Shown piece after piece: positions 38,064-50,989 of a stretch of 64,000 nucleotides of DNA. Numbering within the stretch: the stretch's first letter is position 1; each line of letters begins with the position of its first letter. Location: positions 96,518,826-96,582,825 of the forward strand of contig NC_134093.1 in NCBI RefSeq assembly GCF_000715075.1. The letters are read 5' to 3'. The position numbers were made by a program, and so were the translations under genes. The DNA is from Nicotiana tabacum. Lineage: Eukaryota; Streptophyta; Magnoliopsida; Solanales; Solanaceae. The notes under the pieces are model-generated. The model was not told the origin of the DNA. It made no database searches and saw nothing but the letters and a program-made list of their open reading frames with translations.

Positions 38064-40921
38064 TGTCATGACCCTAAACGCAAACTTGTCGTAATGGCGC
38101 CTATCGATGGTACTAGGCCAGTCGACTCCCACAATACTACAACAATTCATTCAAAGATATGCCAAAAGGCGTCTTGTATAGCAGAATTTCATAAAATAAA
38201 TAAGGGTTGAACTAAAAAAAAATAGAAATGCGGAATGAAAAGCCCCAAACATCGGGGTCTCACTGAGTCATGAGCAACTACAAAAAAAAATTCTGGCAAC
38301 AAAAAGACTAACATAGTCAGGGAAAAATCCAAAATACAACTAATGGGAAGATAAAGAAGAAGAAAACAAGGTTGCGATCACCGGACAGCTACCTTGCTAA
38401 CTCCAATGATCAACTACAGGAATATCAACAGCCGTTACCGTAACCAAAAATACCTGGATCTGTATATAAGGTGAAGGGAGTAACGTGAGTACACCAACTC
38501 AGTAAGCAACAGAAGTAAATAAAGGCTAGGAAGTAGTGACAAGCTAAATGCAAGTGCCGTTCATATCCCAAGAATTTAGTAAAGTGCTGCATGCTATGCA
38601 ACTAGAGTTTAAGTCAAATCAGTTTTCTTAAATCAAGTTCAAGTAAGACAATCAGAAATATCTTTCAATAGTTCTCAAACAAGGACTCAAAGCAACTATG
38701 AGCAAGGATGATGAAATCATGTACTGCCCCTCGGGCTAGCATCACTCAATCCTCCCAATCACTCCAACCTCACAATCACTCAAGCCTCACAACCACTCAT
38801 GCCTCACAATCGCTCAGTACTCGGCACTCGGCACTCACACTCAGTAGGTACCTGCGCTCACTGGGGGTGTTCAGACTCCGGAGGGGCTCCTACAGCCCAA
38901 GCGCTATATTCTGCACGGACAACTCACATGCTGCAAGGACAACTCACGTGCTATAATATCATATCAGAATCCGCACGGATAACTCACGTGCTAAGGTACA
39001 ATACCTCACAAACAGGCCCTCGGCCTCACTCAGTCATAAGCCTCTCCAGTCTCTCGGGCTCTCGGAAATCAAAGAAATCAGCGCAAACAACATTAACATG
39101 ATGCAACAAATAGAATAATAGAGACTGAGCTCTGATGTAAGAATGCATGAACATGACTGAGTACGGGATATCAACTAAAGTAGTGAGAAGACAGCAAGAA
39201 ACGACCTCTAAGGGACCAAACAATATTGGCATAAGGCCTAGACATAGTAACTAGCATGATTTATAGTAAATCTTTCTAAAGCACATAAAGAACATATACC
39301 TACAACAGGTTGTTCAACTTTACAGTTGCTACGGGACGGACCAAGTCACAAATCTCCAATGGTGCACGCCCACACGCCCGTCACCTAACATATGCGTGAC
39401 CTCCAAATAGTCACATGACACAGAAATCCGGGGTTTCCATACCCTCAGGACTAGATTTACAACTGTTACTTATCTTAATCCAAGCAAATCTCTACTCTGC
39501 AATGCCCTTGCCTCTCGAATCGGCCTCCGAGCGTCCTGAATCTAGCCACAAGCAGTATAATACCATTAATATATGATAAAGGAATCAATTCCACAAGAAA
39601 ACAACTAAATTAGACTCAAAACCCGAAATCGACTCAAATCCGACCTCCGGGCCCACGTCTCGAAATTCGACAAAAGTCACAAAACCCGAAAGTTCATTCA
39701 CTCATAAGTCTAACCATACAAAATTCATCAAAATCCGACATCATTTGGTCCCTCAAATCCTCAAATTACACTCTACAAAATCCCAAGCCCTAACCCCCAA
39801 TTTTCACTTCAAAACCCCACTAATTAGATGAGAAATCAACGGGAAAGCACCATAGCTAGGAGTATTAGAGCTCAAGCAACTTACCTCTGTGAAAACCCTT
39901 GAATCCCCTTCAAATATCATCCCAAAAGCTCCAAAGTCCGAGTTTAAAATGGCGGAAATGAGCCAAAATCACGAAGTCCTTAATTTATACATTCTGCCCA
40001 GTGAAATTGCACATGCGGCCCCTTTTTCCGCTTCTGCGATGCTGCACCTGCAGAATTTCCATCGCAGGTGCGGAACTCACTTAAGATCCCAGGTTCTGTA
40101 TCTGCGGCCAAATCTCGCACCTGCGCATCTTCCTCCGCTTCTGCGACGCCAGCCAAATTCCTCCTCTCTGCATCTGCGATCTCCCGCTCGCTTCTGCGGG
40201 ATCACACATGCGATGTGACATCCGCAGGTGCGATTATGACAGCTGAGTTCAACTTCAGCAATTTTTCCAATTTCCAAACTTGTTTCGTTAATCACCCGGA
40301 ATCACCCCGAGGCCCTTGGGACCTCAACCAAACATACCAACATATCCCACAACATCATACGAACTTAGACAAATCACTCAAAACAACATTAAAACACCAA
40401 ATTACACTCGGATTCAAGCCTAAGGACTTCTAAACTTCCGAATTCCACCAACGATGCTGAAACCCGCTAAACCACGTCCGAATGACCTCAAATTTTACAC
40501 ACAAGTCAAAAATAAGACCACGAACCTATTCTAACTTCCGAAATTCCATTCCGACTCGATATCAAAATTTTCACTACCGACCAAAATCGTCAAAATTCTA
40601 ACTTTCGCCAATTCAAGCCTAATTCTACCACGGGCCTCCAAATCTCATTCCGAACATGATCCTAAGTCCAAATTCACCTAACGGAGCTAACGGAACCATC
40701 AAAATTTAAATCCGAGGTCGTTTACACATAAGTCAACGTTTGGTTGACTTTTCCAACTTAAGCTTCTACTTTAGAGACTAAGTGTCTCAATTCACTCCGA
40801 AACCACTTCGGACCCAAATCGACTAACCCGGTATAACACAATATAGCTGAGTAACACAAAAAGAAGTAGAAATAGGGGAAACGAGGCTATAATTCTTGAA
40901 GCGACCGGTCGCGACTTTACA
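38064..40921 (-). repeat. Tekay 3' LTR
   Basis: Direct repeat of 44947-47783. It contains a CA-rich minirepeat array (about 38740-38830), repeats of cacggataactcacgtgct (about 38920-38995) and a CpG-rich block (40010-40230). Confidence 0.9.
38740..38830. repeat. Minisatellite, units of about 18 bp, in the Tekay LTR
   Basis: Repeats of the pattern aatcactcaagcctcac, about four to five units. The right LTR (about 45625-45720) carries one more unit. Confidence 0.75.
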
Positions 40922-40934
40922 TCCTCCCCCTCTT
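40922..40934 (-). other. Tekay polypurine tract
   Basis: On the minus strand AAGAGGGGGAGGA, immediately before the 3' LTR. Confidence 0.88.
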
Positions 40935-42340
40935 AAACAAAGGTTCATCCTCAAACGGGTCTAGAAATATACCTGGAGCCTCAAATAGGTGTGAATATCT
41001 GCTTCGCATCTCCCGCTCGGTCTCCCAGGTGGCCTCCTCCACAGGCTGACTTCTCTACTGCATCTTCACTGAAGCTATAACCTTTGACCTCAACTTCCGA
41101 ATCTGCTGATCCAAAATGGCCACCGGCTCCACATCATAGTCATATCACCCTCCAACTGAACTGTGCTGAAGTCCAAAACATGGATGGATCGCCAACATAC
41201 TTCCAGATCATGGAAACATGAAATACTGGATGCACACTCGACAAGCTGGGTGGCAAGGCAAGCTTATAAGCCACCTCCCCTATCCACTGAAGAACCTCAA
41301 AAGGCCCAATGAACTGGGGGCTCAACTTGCCCCTCTTTCCAAACCTCATAATACCTTTCATGGGTGATACCTTTAGCAAAACCTTCTCCCCAACCATAAA
41401 ATACACATCACGGACCTTCCTGTCCGTGTAGCGCTTCTGCCTAGACTACGCTGTGCGAAGCCGCTCGTGAATTAATTTCACCTTATCTAATGCATCATGG
41501 ACCAAGTCTGTACCCAAGAGCCTAGCCTCACCCGGCTCAAACAATCCTACTGGAGATCTACACCTACTCTCATATAAAGCCTTGTACGGAGCCATCTGAA
41601 TGCTCAACTGATAACTGTTATTATATGCAAACTCTGCGAGCGGCAGAAACTGATCCCATGAACCCTCAAAGTCAATGACACAAGCGCGCAACATGTCCTC
41701 CAATATCTGAATAGTGCACTCGGACTGCCCGTCCGTCTGAGGGTGAAAAGTTGTGCTCAACTCAACCTGAGTACCTAACTCTCACTGCATGACCCTCCAA
41801 AACTGCGATGTAAACTGAGTATCACTATCTAAAATGATGGAAATTGGGATACCATTTAGGCGAACAATCTCTCGGATGTAAATCTCCGCCAACCGCTCTG
41901 AAGAGTAAGTAGTACCAACTGGAATAAAGTGCGCGGACTTGGTCAGCCGATCCACAATCACCCAAATAGCATCAAACTTCCTCGAAGTCCGTGGGAGCTT
42001 AACTACGAAGTTCATAGTAATTCGCTCCCACTTCCACTCTGGGATCTCTAACCTATGAAGCAAGCCACCCGGTCTCTGATGTTCATACTTAACCTACTGA
42101 CAGTTGAGACACCGAGCCACAAACCCAACTATATCCTTCTTCATCTGCCTCTATCAATAGTGTTGCCTCAAATCCTGGCATATCTTCGCAGCACCCGGAT
42201 GGATGGAATACCGTGAGCTATGGGCCTCCTCAAGAATCAACTCCCTGAGCCCATCTACATTAGGCACACATATCCGGCCATGCATCCTCAACACGCCGTC
42301 ATCACCAATGGTCACATCCCTAACATCATCTCGATGAACC
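40935..42340 (-). pseudogene. Tekay integrase and chromodomain (degenerate)
   Basis: The core contains ITMNFVVKLP, where the usual first catalytic Asp is Asn, LDSDTQFTSQFW with the second Asp, and TDGQSECTIQ with the catalytic Glu. Stops at 41779-41781 and 41443-41445 interrupt it. The GPFEVL block (near 41320) is intact. A frameshift near 41140 separates it from a chromodomain-like end (RKLRSKVIASVKMQ, stop, RSQPVEEATWETE; about 41000-41115). Chromodomains steer insertion to marked chromatin. Confidence 0.83.
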
Positions 42341-43956
42341 CTATCCTAAAGAACGAGCAGGTGAGGGTCGCTCCCTGATATGGTCATAAAGAGAAGACCT
42401 AGAGACCACACAAGCCAGTACCCGACTCGGCTCTGAAATATCCAATCTGACAAGCTGGCCCGCTAAGGCCTGAACATCCAATGCCAAGGGTCTCTCTACT
42501 GCTGGGAGATATGCTAAACTTCCCAAACTCTCCACCCGGTGACTAAAAGCATCGGCCACCACATTGGTCTTCCCCGGATGGTACAAAATAGTGATATCAT
42601 AGTCCTTGAGAAGCTCTAACCATCTCCGCTGAAGCAAATTAAAATCCTTCTGCTTAAACAGATGCTGCAAACTCTGGTGATCAGTATAGATCTCACAATG
42701 AACCCTATACAAATAATGACGCCAAATCTTCAAGGCGTGAATAATGGCTGCTAACTCAAGATCGTGGATAGGATAGTTCTTCTCATGGGTATTCAATTGG
42801 CGCGAGGCATAGGCAATCACCCTACCCCCTGCATCAGAACACATCTAATACCTACCCTCGAGGGATCACAATACACGGTGTAAGAACCTGAAGCTGATGG
42901 CGGAACTAACACTGGAGCTGTGGTCAAAGCAGCCTTGAGCATCTGAAAGCTCTCCTCACACTCATCCGACCACCTGAATGGAGCACCCTTTTGGGTCAAT
43001 TTGTTCAAGGGCGATGCAATAGATGAAAATCCATCCACAAAGCGACGATAATAGCCCGCCAAACCAAGGAAGCTCCTAATCTCCGTAGTTGAGGACGGTC
43101 TAGGCCAACTCTGCACCGCCTCTATCTTCTTCGGATCCACCTAAATACCCTCATTGGACACCACGTGCCCCAAGAATGCTACTGACCCAAGTCAAACCTC
43201 ACACTTGGAGAACTTTGCATAAAGCTTCTCCTCCCTCAATCTCTGTAATACAATCCTTAGATGTTGAGCATGCTCCTCCTGGATACAAGAGTACACCAGG
43301 ATGTCATCAATAAATATAATAACGAATGAGTCCAAATAGGGCTGGAATACACTATTCAACAAATGCATGAACGATGCTGGGGCATTGGTCAGCCCAAAAG
43401 ACATCACTAAGAACTCATAATGGTCATATCGGGTCCTGAAAGCTGGCTTAAGAATATCCGAATCCCGAATCTTCAACTGGTGATACCCGGACCTCAAATC
43501 AATCTTAGAGAACACCCTCGCTCCCTGAAGCTGGTCAAATAAATCATCAATACGAGGCAAAGGATACTTGTTCTTGACTGTGACCTTGTTCAACTACCTA
43601 TAATCAATGCACATCCTCATGGAACCATCCTTCTTCTTTACAAATAGAACCGGTGCACCCCAAGGTGACACACTAGGTCGAATAAATCCCTTATCAAGGA
43701 GTTCCTGAAGTTGTTCCTTCAACTCCGTCGGTGCCATACGATACGGTAGAATAGAAATGGGCTGAGTATCCGACACCAAATCAATATCAAAGTCAATATC
43801 CCTGTCAGGTGGCATGCCCGACAGGTCTGCAGGAAACACATCTAGAAAATCACGTACCACCGGAACAGAATCAATGGCAGGAGTCTCTGCACTAACATCC
43901 CTCACAAACACCAAATAAGATAGACAACCCTTCTCAACCATACGCTGAGCCTTCAA
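42341..43956 (-). pseudogene. Tekay reverse transcriptase and RNase H (degenerate)
   Basis: RT fingers and palm: [20 protein letters not shown], then a stop at 43594-43596, then [30 protein letters not shown] and the catalytic FIDDILVYS (43303-43314). Thumb and RNase H follow ([16 protein letters not shown], then a frame break near 42840, [30 protein letters not shown]). Nearly the whole protein is present, in four open blocks separated by single stops or frameshifts. Confidence 0.87.
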
Positions 43957-44899
43957 TTATGAAATTACCCTGCTAGGTACATAATCTATAGAACTGCTCC
44001 ACTCAACCCTCAGAAATCCCGGCATCGCCAACGTCACAGTCTTAGCAAGACAATCTAGAACAACATGACATGGAGATAACCAATCCATACCCAATATCAC
44101 ATCAAAGTCAGCCATACTGAGCAACAAAAGGTCCACTCGGGTCTCCAGACCCCCAATAGACACCACACATGACCGATACACGCGGTCCACAATAATAGTA
44201 TCGCCTGCGGAGTAGATACATGAACAGACGAGACTAGAGACTCACGAGGCATATCTAAAAAATATGCGAAATACGAGAAAACATATGAATAAGTGGAACC
44301 AGGGTCAAATAATACTGAGGCATCTCTGTGACAAACTGAGACAATACTTGTAATCACAGTATCTGAAGCAATAGTATCTGGTCTGGAAGGGAGGGTATAG
44401 AAATGGTCCTGGCCACCCCCTGATCTGCCTCCCCCTCTAGGGCGACCCATAGCTGACTGACCTCCACCCCGAGCTGACTGGGCGGGTGGTGAAGTAAATG
44501 GTGCTGAAGTCAAAGGCTGACTCCTCTGCTGAGATAGACCTCCATGGCGACGAGGACACTGCCTCCACATATGCCCAAACTCCCCACACTCAAAAATAAC
44601 TCCCTGGTGTTGGTGGCGGGGACTTAAGGGAGCCCCGAGCACCGGGATAACTGGTAGAAAAACCTGGCATAGAGGAGCCCTGAACTGATGGAGCACATGA
44701 CGAACTCTGGGCTGGAAGGGCACTGAGTGATGAGTAGCCCTGATGAGAACTATAAGAACCATGGCCAGATGACGCACCATGGCGAAATGGTCGATCTGAC
44801 TGAGCATGTCTGAAATGACGACCTTTACCGTACTAGAACTGACCCCCAGAAGGAGCACAGCTGAATCCTCCCTGTCCTCGAGGCCTCTTGGCCTCCCTC
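43957..44899 (-). pseudogene. Tekay Gag C-terminus and protease (5' truncated)
   Basis: Holds the end of Gag with an impaired zinc knuckle (FECGEFGHMWRQC, first Cys replaced by Phe). A Gly/Arg/Ser-rich linker and protease follow, with the active-site motif LFDPGSTYSYV (near 44310) and DVILGMDWL (near 44090). The N-terminal part of Gag is absent: coding sequence begins abruptly at the duplicated LINE segment. Confidence 0.82.
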
Positions 44900-44946
44900 T
44901 CAATAATGAGTGGCTACAAAGTATGCCTACATGTAAAGCTGTATAC
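44900..44946 (+). repeat. 47-bp LINE segment, copy 2 (inside Tekay)
   Basis: Matches 38017-38063 except for two C/T differences. It lies between truncated gag and the 5' LTR, where the primer-binding site should be. Confidence 0.9.
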
Positions 44947-47783
44947 TGTCACGACCCTAAACTCAAACCTATCGTGATGGCGCCTATTGATGGTACTAGG
45001 CGAGTCGACTCCCACAATACTACAACAATTCATTTAAAGATATGCTAAAAGGCGTCTTGTATAGCAGAATTTCATAAAAGAAACAAGGGTTGAACTAACA
45101 AAAATAGAAATGCGGAATGAAAAGCCCCAAACATCGGGGTGTCACTGAGTCATGAGAAACTACTAAAAACTGGTCCCACCACAACAAGACTAACATAATC
45201 TGGGAAAAATCCAAAATGCAACTAATGGGAAGATAAAGAAGAAGAAAACAAGGCTGCAATCGCCGGGCAGCTACCTTGCTAACTCAAATGATCAGCTACA
45301 GGAATATCAACAGCCGCTACCGTGACCAAAAATGTCTGGATCTGCACACAAGGTGCAGGGAGTAACGTGAGAACACCAACTCAGTAAGCAACAGAAGTAA
45401 ATAAAGGCTGAGAAGTAGTGACGAGCTAAATGCAAGTACCGTTCATATCATAAGAATTTAGTAAAGTGCGACATGCTATGCAACCAGAGTTTAAGTCAAA
45501 TCAGTTTGTTTAAATCAAGTTCAAGTAAGACAATCAGAAATATCTTTCAATAATTCTCAAATAAGGACTCAAAGAAATTATGAGCATGGATGATGAAATC
45601 ATGTACTGCCCCTCGGGCTAACATCACTCAATCCTCCCAATCACTCTAACCTCACAATCACTCAAGCCTCATAATCACTCAAGTCTCACAATCACTCATG
45701 CCTCACAATCGCTCAGCACTCGGCACTCGCACTCAGTAGGTACCTGCGCTCACTAGGGGTGTTCAGACCCCGGAGGGGCTCCTACAGCCCAAGCGATATA
45801 ATCTATACGGATAACTCACATGCTGCACGGATAACTCACGTGCTATAATATCATATCAGAATCTGCACAAACTACTCACATGCTAAGGTACAATACCTCA
45901 CAAACAGGCCCTCAGCCTCACTCAGTCATAAGCCTCTCCAGTCTCTCGGGCTCTCAGAAATCAAAGAACTCAGCCCAAACAACATTAACATGATGCAACA
46001 AATAGAATAACAGAGACTGAGCTATGATGTAAGAATGCATGAACATGATCGAGTATGGGATATCAACTAAAGCAGTGAGAGGATAGCAAGAAACGACCTC
46101 TAAGGGTCCAAGCAATACTGGCATAAGGCCTAGACATGGTATCTAGCATGGTTTACAGTAAATCTTTCTAAAGCACAGAAAGATCATATAGTTACAACAG
46201 GTTGTTCAACTTTACAGTTGCTACGGGACGGACCAAGTCACAAATCCCCAATGGTGCACGCCCACACGCCCATCACCTAGCATGTGCGTGACCTTCAAAT
46301 AGTCACATGACATAAAAATCTGGGGTTTCATACCCTCACGACTAGATTTACAACTATTACTTACCTCAATCCGAGCAAATCTCTACTCCGCAATGCCCTT
46401 GCCCCTCGAATCGGCCTCCGAGCGTCCCGAATCTAGCCACAAGCAGAACAATACCATTAATATATGCTAAAGGAATCAATTCCATAAGAAAACTACTAAA
46501 TTAGACTCAAAACCCGAAATCGACTCAAATCCGACCCTCCGGGCCCACGTCTCGAAATCCGACAAAAGTCACAAAACCCGAAAGCCCATTCACTCATGAG
46601 TCTAACCATACAAAATTCATCAAAATCCGACATCATTTGGTCCCTCAAATCCTCAAATTACACTCTCCAAAATCCCAAGCCCTAACCCCCAATTTTCACT
46701 TCAAAACCCCACTAATTAGATGAGAAATCAACGGGAAAGCACCATAGCTAGGAGTATTAGAGCTCAAGCAACTTACCTCTGCGAAAACCCTTGAACCCCC
46801 TTCAAAATTCACCCCAAAAGCTCCAATGTTCGAGTTAAAAATGGTGAAAATGAGCAAAAATCACGAAGTCCTCAATTTATATATTCTGCCCAGTGAAACC
46901 GCACCTGCGGCCCCTTTTTCCGCTTCTGCGACACCGCACCTGCAGAATTTCCATCTTCCGTATCTGTGGCCAAATCTCGCACCTGCGCATCTCCCTCCGC
47001 TTCTGCGATGCCAACCAAATTCCTCCTCTCCGCATCTACGATCTCCCGCTCGCTTCTGCGGGATCGCACCTGCGATGAGACATCCGCAGGTGCGATTATG
47101 ACAGCTAAGTTCAACTTTAGCAATTCCTTCAATTTCCAAACTTGTTCCGTTAATCACCCGGAATCACCATGAGGCCCTCAGGACCTTAACCAAATATACC
47201 AACATATCCCAAAATATCATACGAACTTAGACAAATCATCAAATCACTCAAAACAACATCAAAACACCAAATTACATTCGGATTCAAGCCTAAGGACTTC
47301 TAAACTTTTGAATTCCACCAACGATGCTGAAACACGCTAAACCACGTCCGAATGACCTAAAATTTTACACACTAGTCAAAAATAACACCATGAACCTATT
47401 CCAACTTCCGGAATTCCATTCTGACCCCGATATCAAAATTTTCACTACCGACCAAAATTGCCAAAATTCTAACTTTCGCCAATTCAAGCCTAATTCTACC
47501 ACTGGCCTCCAAATCTCATTCCGAACGCGCTCCCAAGTCCAAAATCACCTAACGGAACCATCAAAATTTAAATCCAAGGTCGTTTACACATAAGTCAATG
47601 TCTGGTTGACTTTTCCAACTTAAGCTTCTACTTTAGAGACTAAGTGTCTCAATTCACTCCGAAATCACTCCGGACCCGAACCGACTAACCCGGTATAACA
47701 CAATATAGCTGAGTAACACAAAAAGAAGCAGAAATAAGGGAAACGGGGCTATAATTTTTTAAGCGACCGGCCAGGTTGTTACA
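44947..47783 (-). repeat. Tekay 5' LTR
   Basis: Direct repeat of 38064-40921 (tgtcacgacc...ggttgttaca). It has the same internal features, with an extra minisatellite unit and a small deletion in the CpG-rich block near 46955. Confidence 0.9.
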
Positions 47784-50532
47784 TATATACTTGGCTGAGG
47801 GATTAGTAATCATTGCCCTATAAAGATCACAATGGAGGACAACATTGTAAAGCCTAAAAGAACTTTTAAGTACTCTAATGTATGGTATAAACACACTCAG
47901 TTCCTGAGAGTGGTTAAAGCAGGTTGTAAAGTACAGATGGACGGTTGCAAAATATTTTAGGTTGTAAAGAAGATGAAGCTTCTGAAAAGAGAGCTCAGGA
48001 AGCTTAATACACAACACTACAGGAATATAATCACTGAAGCACAAGAGGATAGGGTAGCACTGCATGTTATCCAGGAGCAGCTTAACAAGGACCCTGGTAA
48101 CCTGATATTGCAATAACAAAAAAAGGAGAAATACCAGAAACTAAGACAATTATCCTACTTAGCGAAGGTGTTTCTGCAGCAAAAAAACAAGGCTAACTAG
48201 ATTAAACTTGGGGATGACAACACCAGTTACTTTTACTATGTTATAAGGCATAGGAAGCTCAAACAAGCCACAGTTCAACTTAAGAATAACCAAGGCATCT
48301 AGCAAACAGAACAAGCAGATATTTTTAGATTGTTTGTTCAATACTATGAGGATATTCTCAGGAAACAATGTGAGAGAAGAGTTAGAGACTTCAGATGATT
48401 TCTAAGGAATGGACCTCTACTAACAACTGAGATTCAATTGAATCTACTCAAACCGTTTACTGAAGAGGAGGTTAAGAAGGCAATCTTTAGCATTGACATT
48501 AATAAGAGTCCAGGGCCAGATGGTTATGTAAGTGATTTTTTAGAGCAACATAATGTATAGTAGGAAAAGATATAACAGGGCCAGTGTTGGAATTCTTCCA
48601 AACTAGCCAACTTCTGAAAAAAATAAATGCCACCAAACTGCACATATTCTAAAGGTATCAGATCCTGAAAATGCTAGCCAATATAAACCAATTGCATGTT
48701 GTAATTTAATCTATAAGGTTATCTCAAAACTTATCTGCTTGAAGCTTAAGGAAGGGGTTAGTCATTTGGTGGTTGAAAATCAAACAGCTTTTATACAGAC
48801 GAGATCTATGGTGCATAATGTCTTAGTCTGTCATGACCTCTTAAGACACTATAATAGAAAAACTACTCCTAGATACCTCATGAAAATAGACCTTAGGAAA
48901 GCATACGACATGGTGAGCTAGGAATTTATAGAAGAGGCACTAATTGGCTATGGGTTTCTAGGAAAAAATTATTTATACTAGTGATGGAGTGTATAACCTC
49001 GCCTAAGTATTCCATCATTGTTAATGGAGAAAAAAATAGATACTTTGAGGGTAGAAGAGGACTAAGGCAGGGGGGGCCATGTCACCCCTCCTATTTGTTC
49101 TAGTCATGAAATACTTGTCAAGAACACTCAAGAGTATGAGTGAGCTCCAAGACTTCAAGTTTCCCCCAATGTGCAAACAACTCAAACTCACACACTTGGT
49201 ATTTGCTGATGATTTAACGATCTTCTGCAAAGGCCAAGAGTAGCGTGTAAAAAGATTTATAGAGGCACTGGATCACTTCACAAAGGTCACTGGCTTGATG
49301 GCTAACATGGAAAAATCAAGCACGTTTATTGTAGGGGTAGATGATGACACCAAGAATAAGCTATTGGATATCACTAGATTCACAATAGGAGCCTTCCCTA
49401 TTAGGTATTTGGGGCTGTCACTTTCTTCAAAAAAATGGAATAAACTGGATTGCCATCAGTTGACTGATAGGATCACTCAGAGAATAAAATATGGCTACTC
49501 TAAGAAGTTATCCTATGCTGAGAGACTACAAAGTATTAATGCAGTACTCTTCTCCATACATAATTTCTGGTTGACTGTGTTTATACTTCCTCAGAGTGTA
49601 CTAAAAGAAGTCGACAAGTTATGTGGAGTTGTATAAAAGGAAAGAAGAAGACTCCTTTAATATCCTGGGACAAAATTTGTGTGCCCAAAAAATTTGGAGG
49701 ACTTAATATCAAGAGTTGTAGACACCGAAATATCGCAGTCGTGGGCAAACTAATATGACAGTTATTAGAGAAACATGACTCCTTATGGGTTAAGTGGGTT
49801 CATGATTTATATATGAAGCACGATAGCAGTATATGGACACACAGACCCCCCACCCCCCACCCCCAACCCCCGGATTGCAGTTGGTATTGAAAAAAACTAA
49901 ACTCTTTGAAAAATGACATGATCACTTGGTACTCAAATGGCAAATATAATCTGAATTCTACTAAGAGGTACTTTATTACAAGAAGCTATATTGCTCTTAA
50001 AGGTAACCTTACTAAATGGACAACTACTGACCTGGTGTGGACTGTTATTGCTCAACCAAAGCATCGATTCATTCTGTAGCTAGTTGTACATAATAGGATC
50101 TTAATAAAAGATAGACTTAGACAATTGAATATTCCAGTGGATAATAGTGAATGCTGCATATACAGTACACATACAACAGAAACTCCTACGCATCTATTTG
50201 CAGATTGTGCATGGATCAGCACACTTCGCAAGGAACTGGAAAACTGGCTGAGCATCCAATTCCAAGCCGGAGAGGTGAAGAGGGTAATGGAAAGGATCAG
50301 AAGAAAGCATTGGAAGCAGGCTGCCAAGGAAACTGTAGCCACTATAGGGGGAGCTATCATCTACCAAACGTGGAGGGTAATGAACTGGGCCATCTTTAAG
50401 AAACAAAATGTAAATATTGAGTTAGTTGTAGAACAGATTAAGAAGGAAATTGTGCATAGATTAAAGCTTCTAATACAGACAAGGAAAACCTATAGGAACA
50501 ATAGACTGATACAAAAAATCATTAGTAACTAG
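47784..50532 (+). pseudogene. LINE ORF2 continued: RT and zf-RVT-like region
   Basis: Resumes in the endonuclease end (LAEG...) directly at the TSD. RT blocks: EEVKKAIFSIDINKSPGPDG (about 48465), RYLMKIDLRKAYDMVS (near 48870), GLRQGGP with a frame shift (about 49055) and the catalytic FADDLTIF (49202-49225). Thumb-like FPIRYLGLSLSSKKW follows. The C-terminal ETPTHLFADCAW and a basic tail run to 50532. Many stops; not functional. Confidence 0.85.
49845..49871. repeat. C-rich tract (G-rich on the minus strand)
   Basis: Five C runs of 4-6 bases separated by A or AA within 27 bp. The complement fits a four-run G-quadruplex pattern. It interrupts LINE ORF2. Confidence 0.8.
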
Positions 50533-50989
50533 GATTCATATTCCGAGGCCTAACTTCTCACATTAACTTTCCTAGAAGGTGGATGTGTGGTAAAGTGCTC
50601 TTTAGGTATATTGTGCACTCATGTTTGTTTGTACGGTAATATTCACGGTTGTTACCAAAAAAAACTTAAATACATCTTGCAGTAGTAAAAGGATGAACTC
50701 ACTAGAGTGAAGTAATCCCTATTATAAAGAAAACACCTATACCTTTATCCAACCCAACATAACGACTTTTTAATTTCCCTCCTTTACATATATCCTTAAC
50801 CTTCCAAGTTCCATCTATCTTCTATATTTCTTTTTCTCAACAATCATTGGTAAATATTTTAATATGATTTGTGAAAGGATGAAGAACAAGTGTCAAGCAA
50901 GTCAACATATTGAATTTATCCATGCAATTCTCCTTATCCACTTAAGCGTAGTATTCTGGTTCGCTACCTAAAATGCCCAAGAAAAGAAA

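Larger units (their letters stand above)
38064..47783 (-). mobile_element. Tekay/Del-type chromovirus nested in the LINE
   Basis: LTRs of 2858 and 2837 bp, minus orientation, TSD tatat (38059-38063 and 47784-47788). On its own strand the LTR starts TGTAACAACC/TGTAAAGTCG and ends GTCA(C/T)GACA. The order gag, protease, RT, RNase H, integrase with a chromodomain remnant defines a chromovirus. The PBS and 5' half of gag are missing, replaced by a 47-bp copy of the outside LINE flank. Confidence 0.9.
35633..50665 (+). mobile_element. L1-type LINE interrupted by a Stowaway MITE and a Tekay element
   Basis: Contains ORF1 with a zinc knuckle, ORF2 with an apurinic-type endonuclease, RT (FADD) and a C-terminal zf-RVT-like region, then a short A tail (50657-50664). 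Possible degenerate target duplication: taaataatgctt (35621-35632) and taaatacatctt (50667-50678), 9 of 12 matching. Without the insertions it is about 5.1 kb. Stops and frameshifts are frequent. Confidence 0.85.

Noticed and set aside
38740..38830. CRISPR-like array of short repeats
   Set aside because: The units are adjacent and degenerate, without unique spacers, and sit inside a plant LTR.
22291..47783. Possible integrated pararetrovirus, because RT and RNase H fragments are present
   Set aside because: LTRs, target duplications, integrase and chromodomain or aRNH domains identify retrotransposons. No movement or coat protein region is seen.
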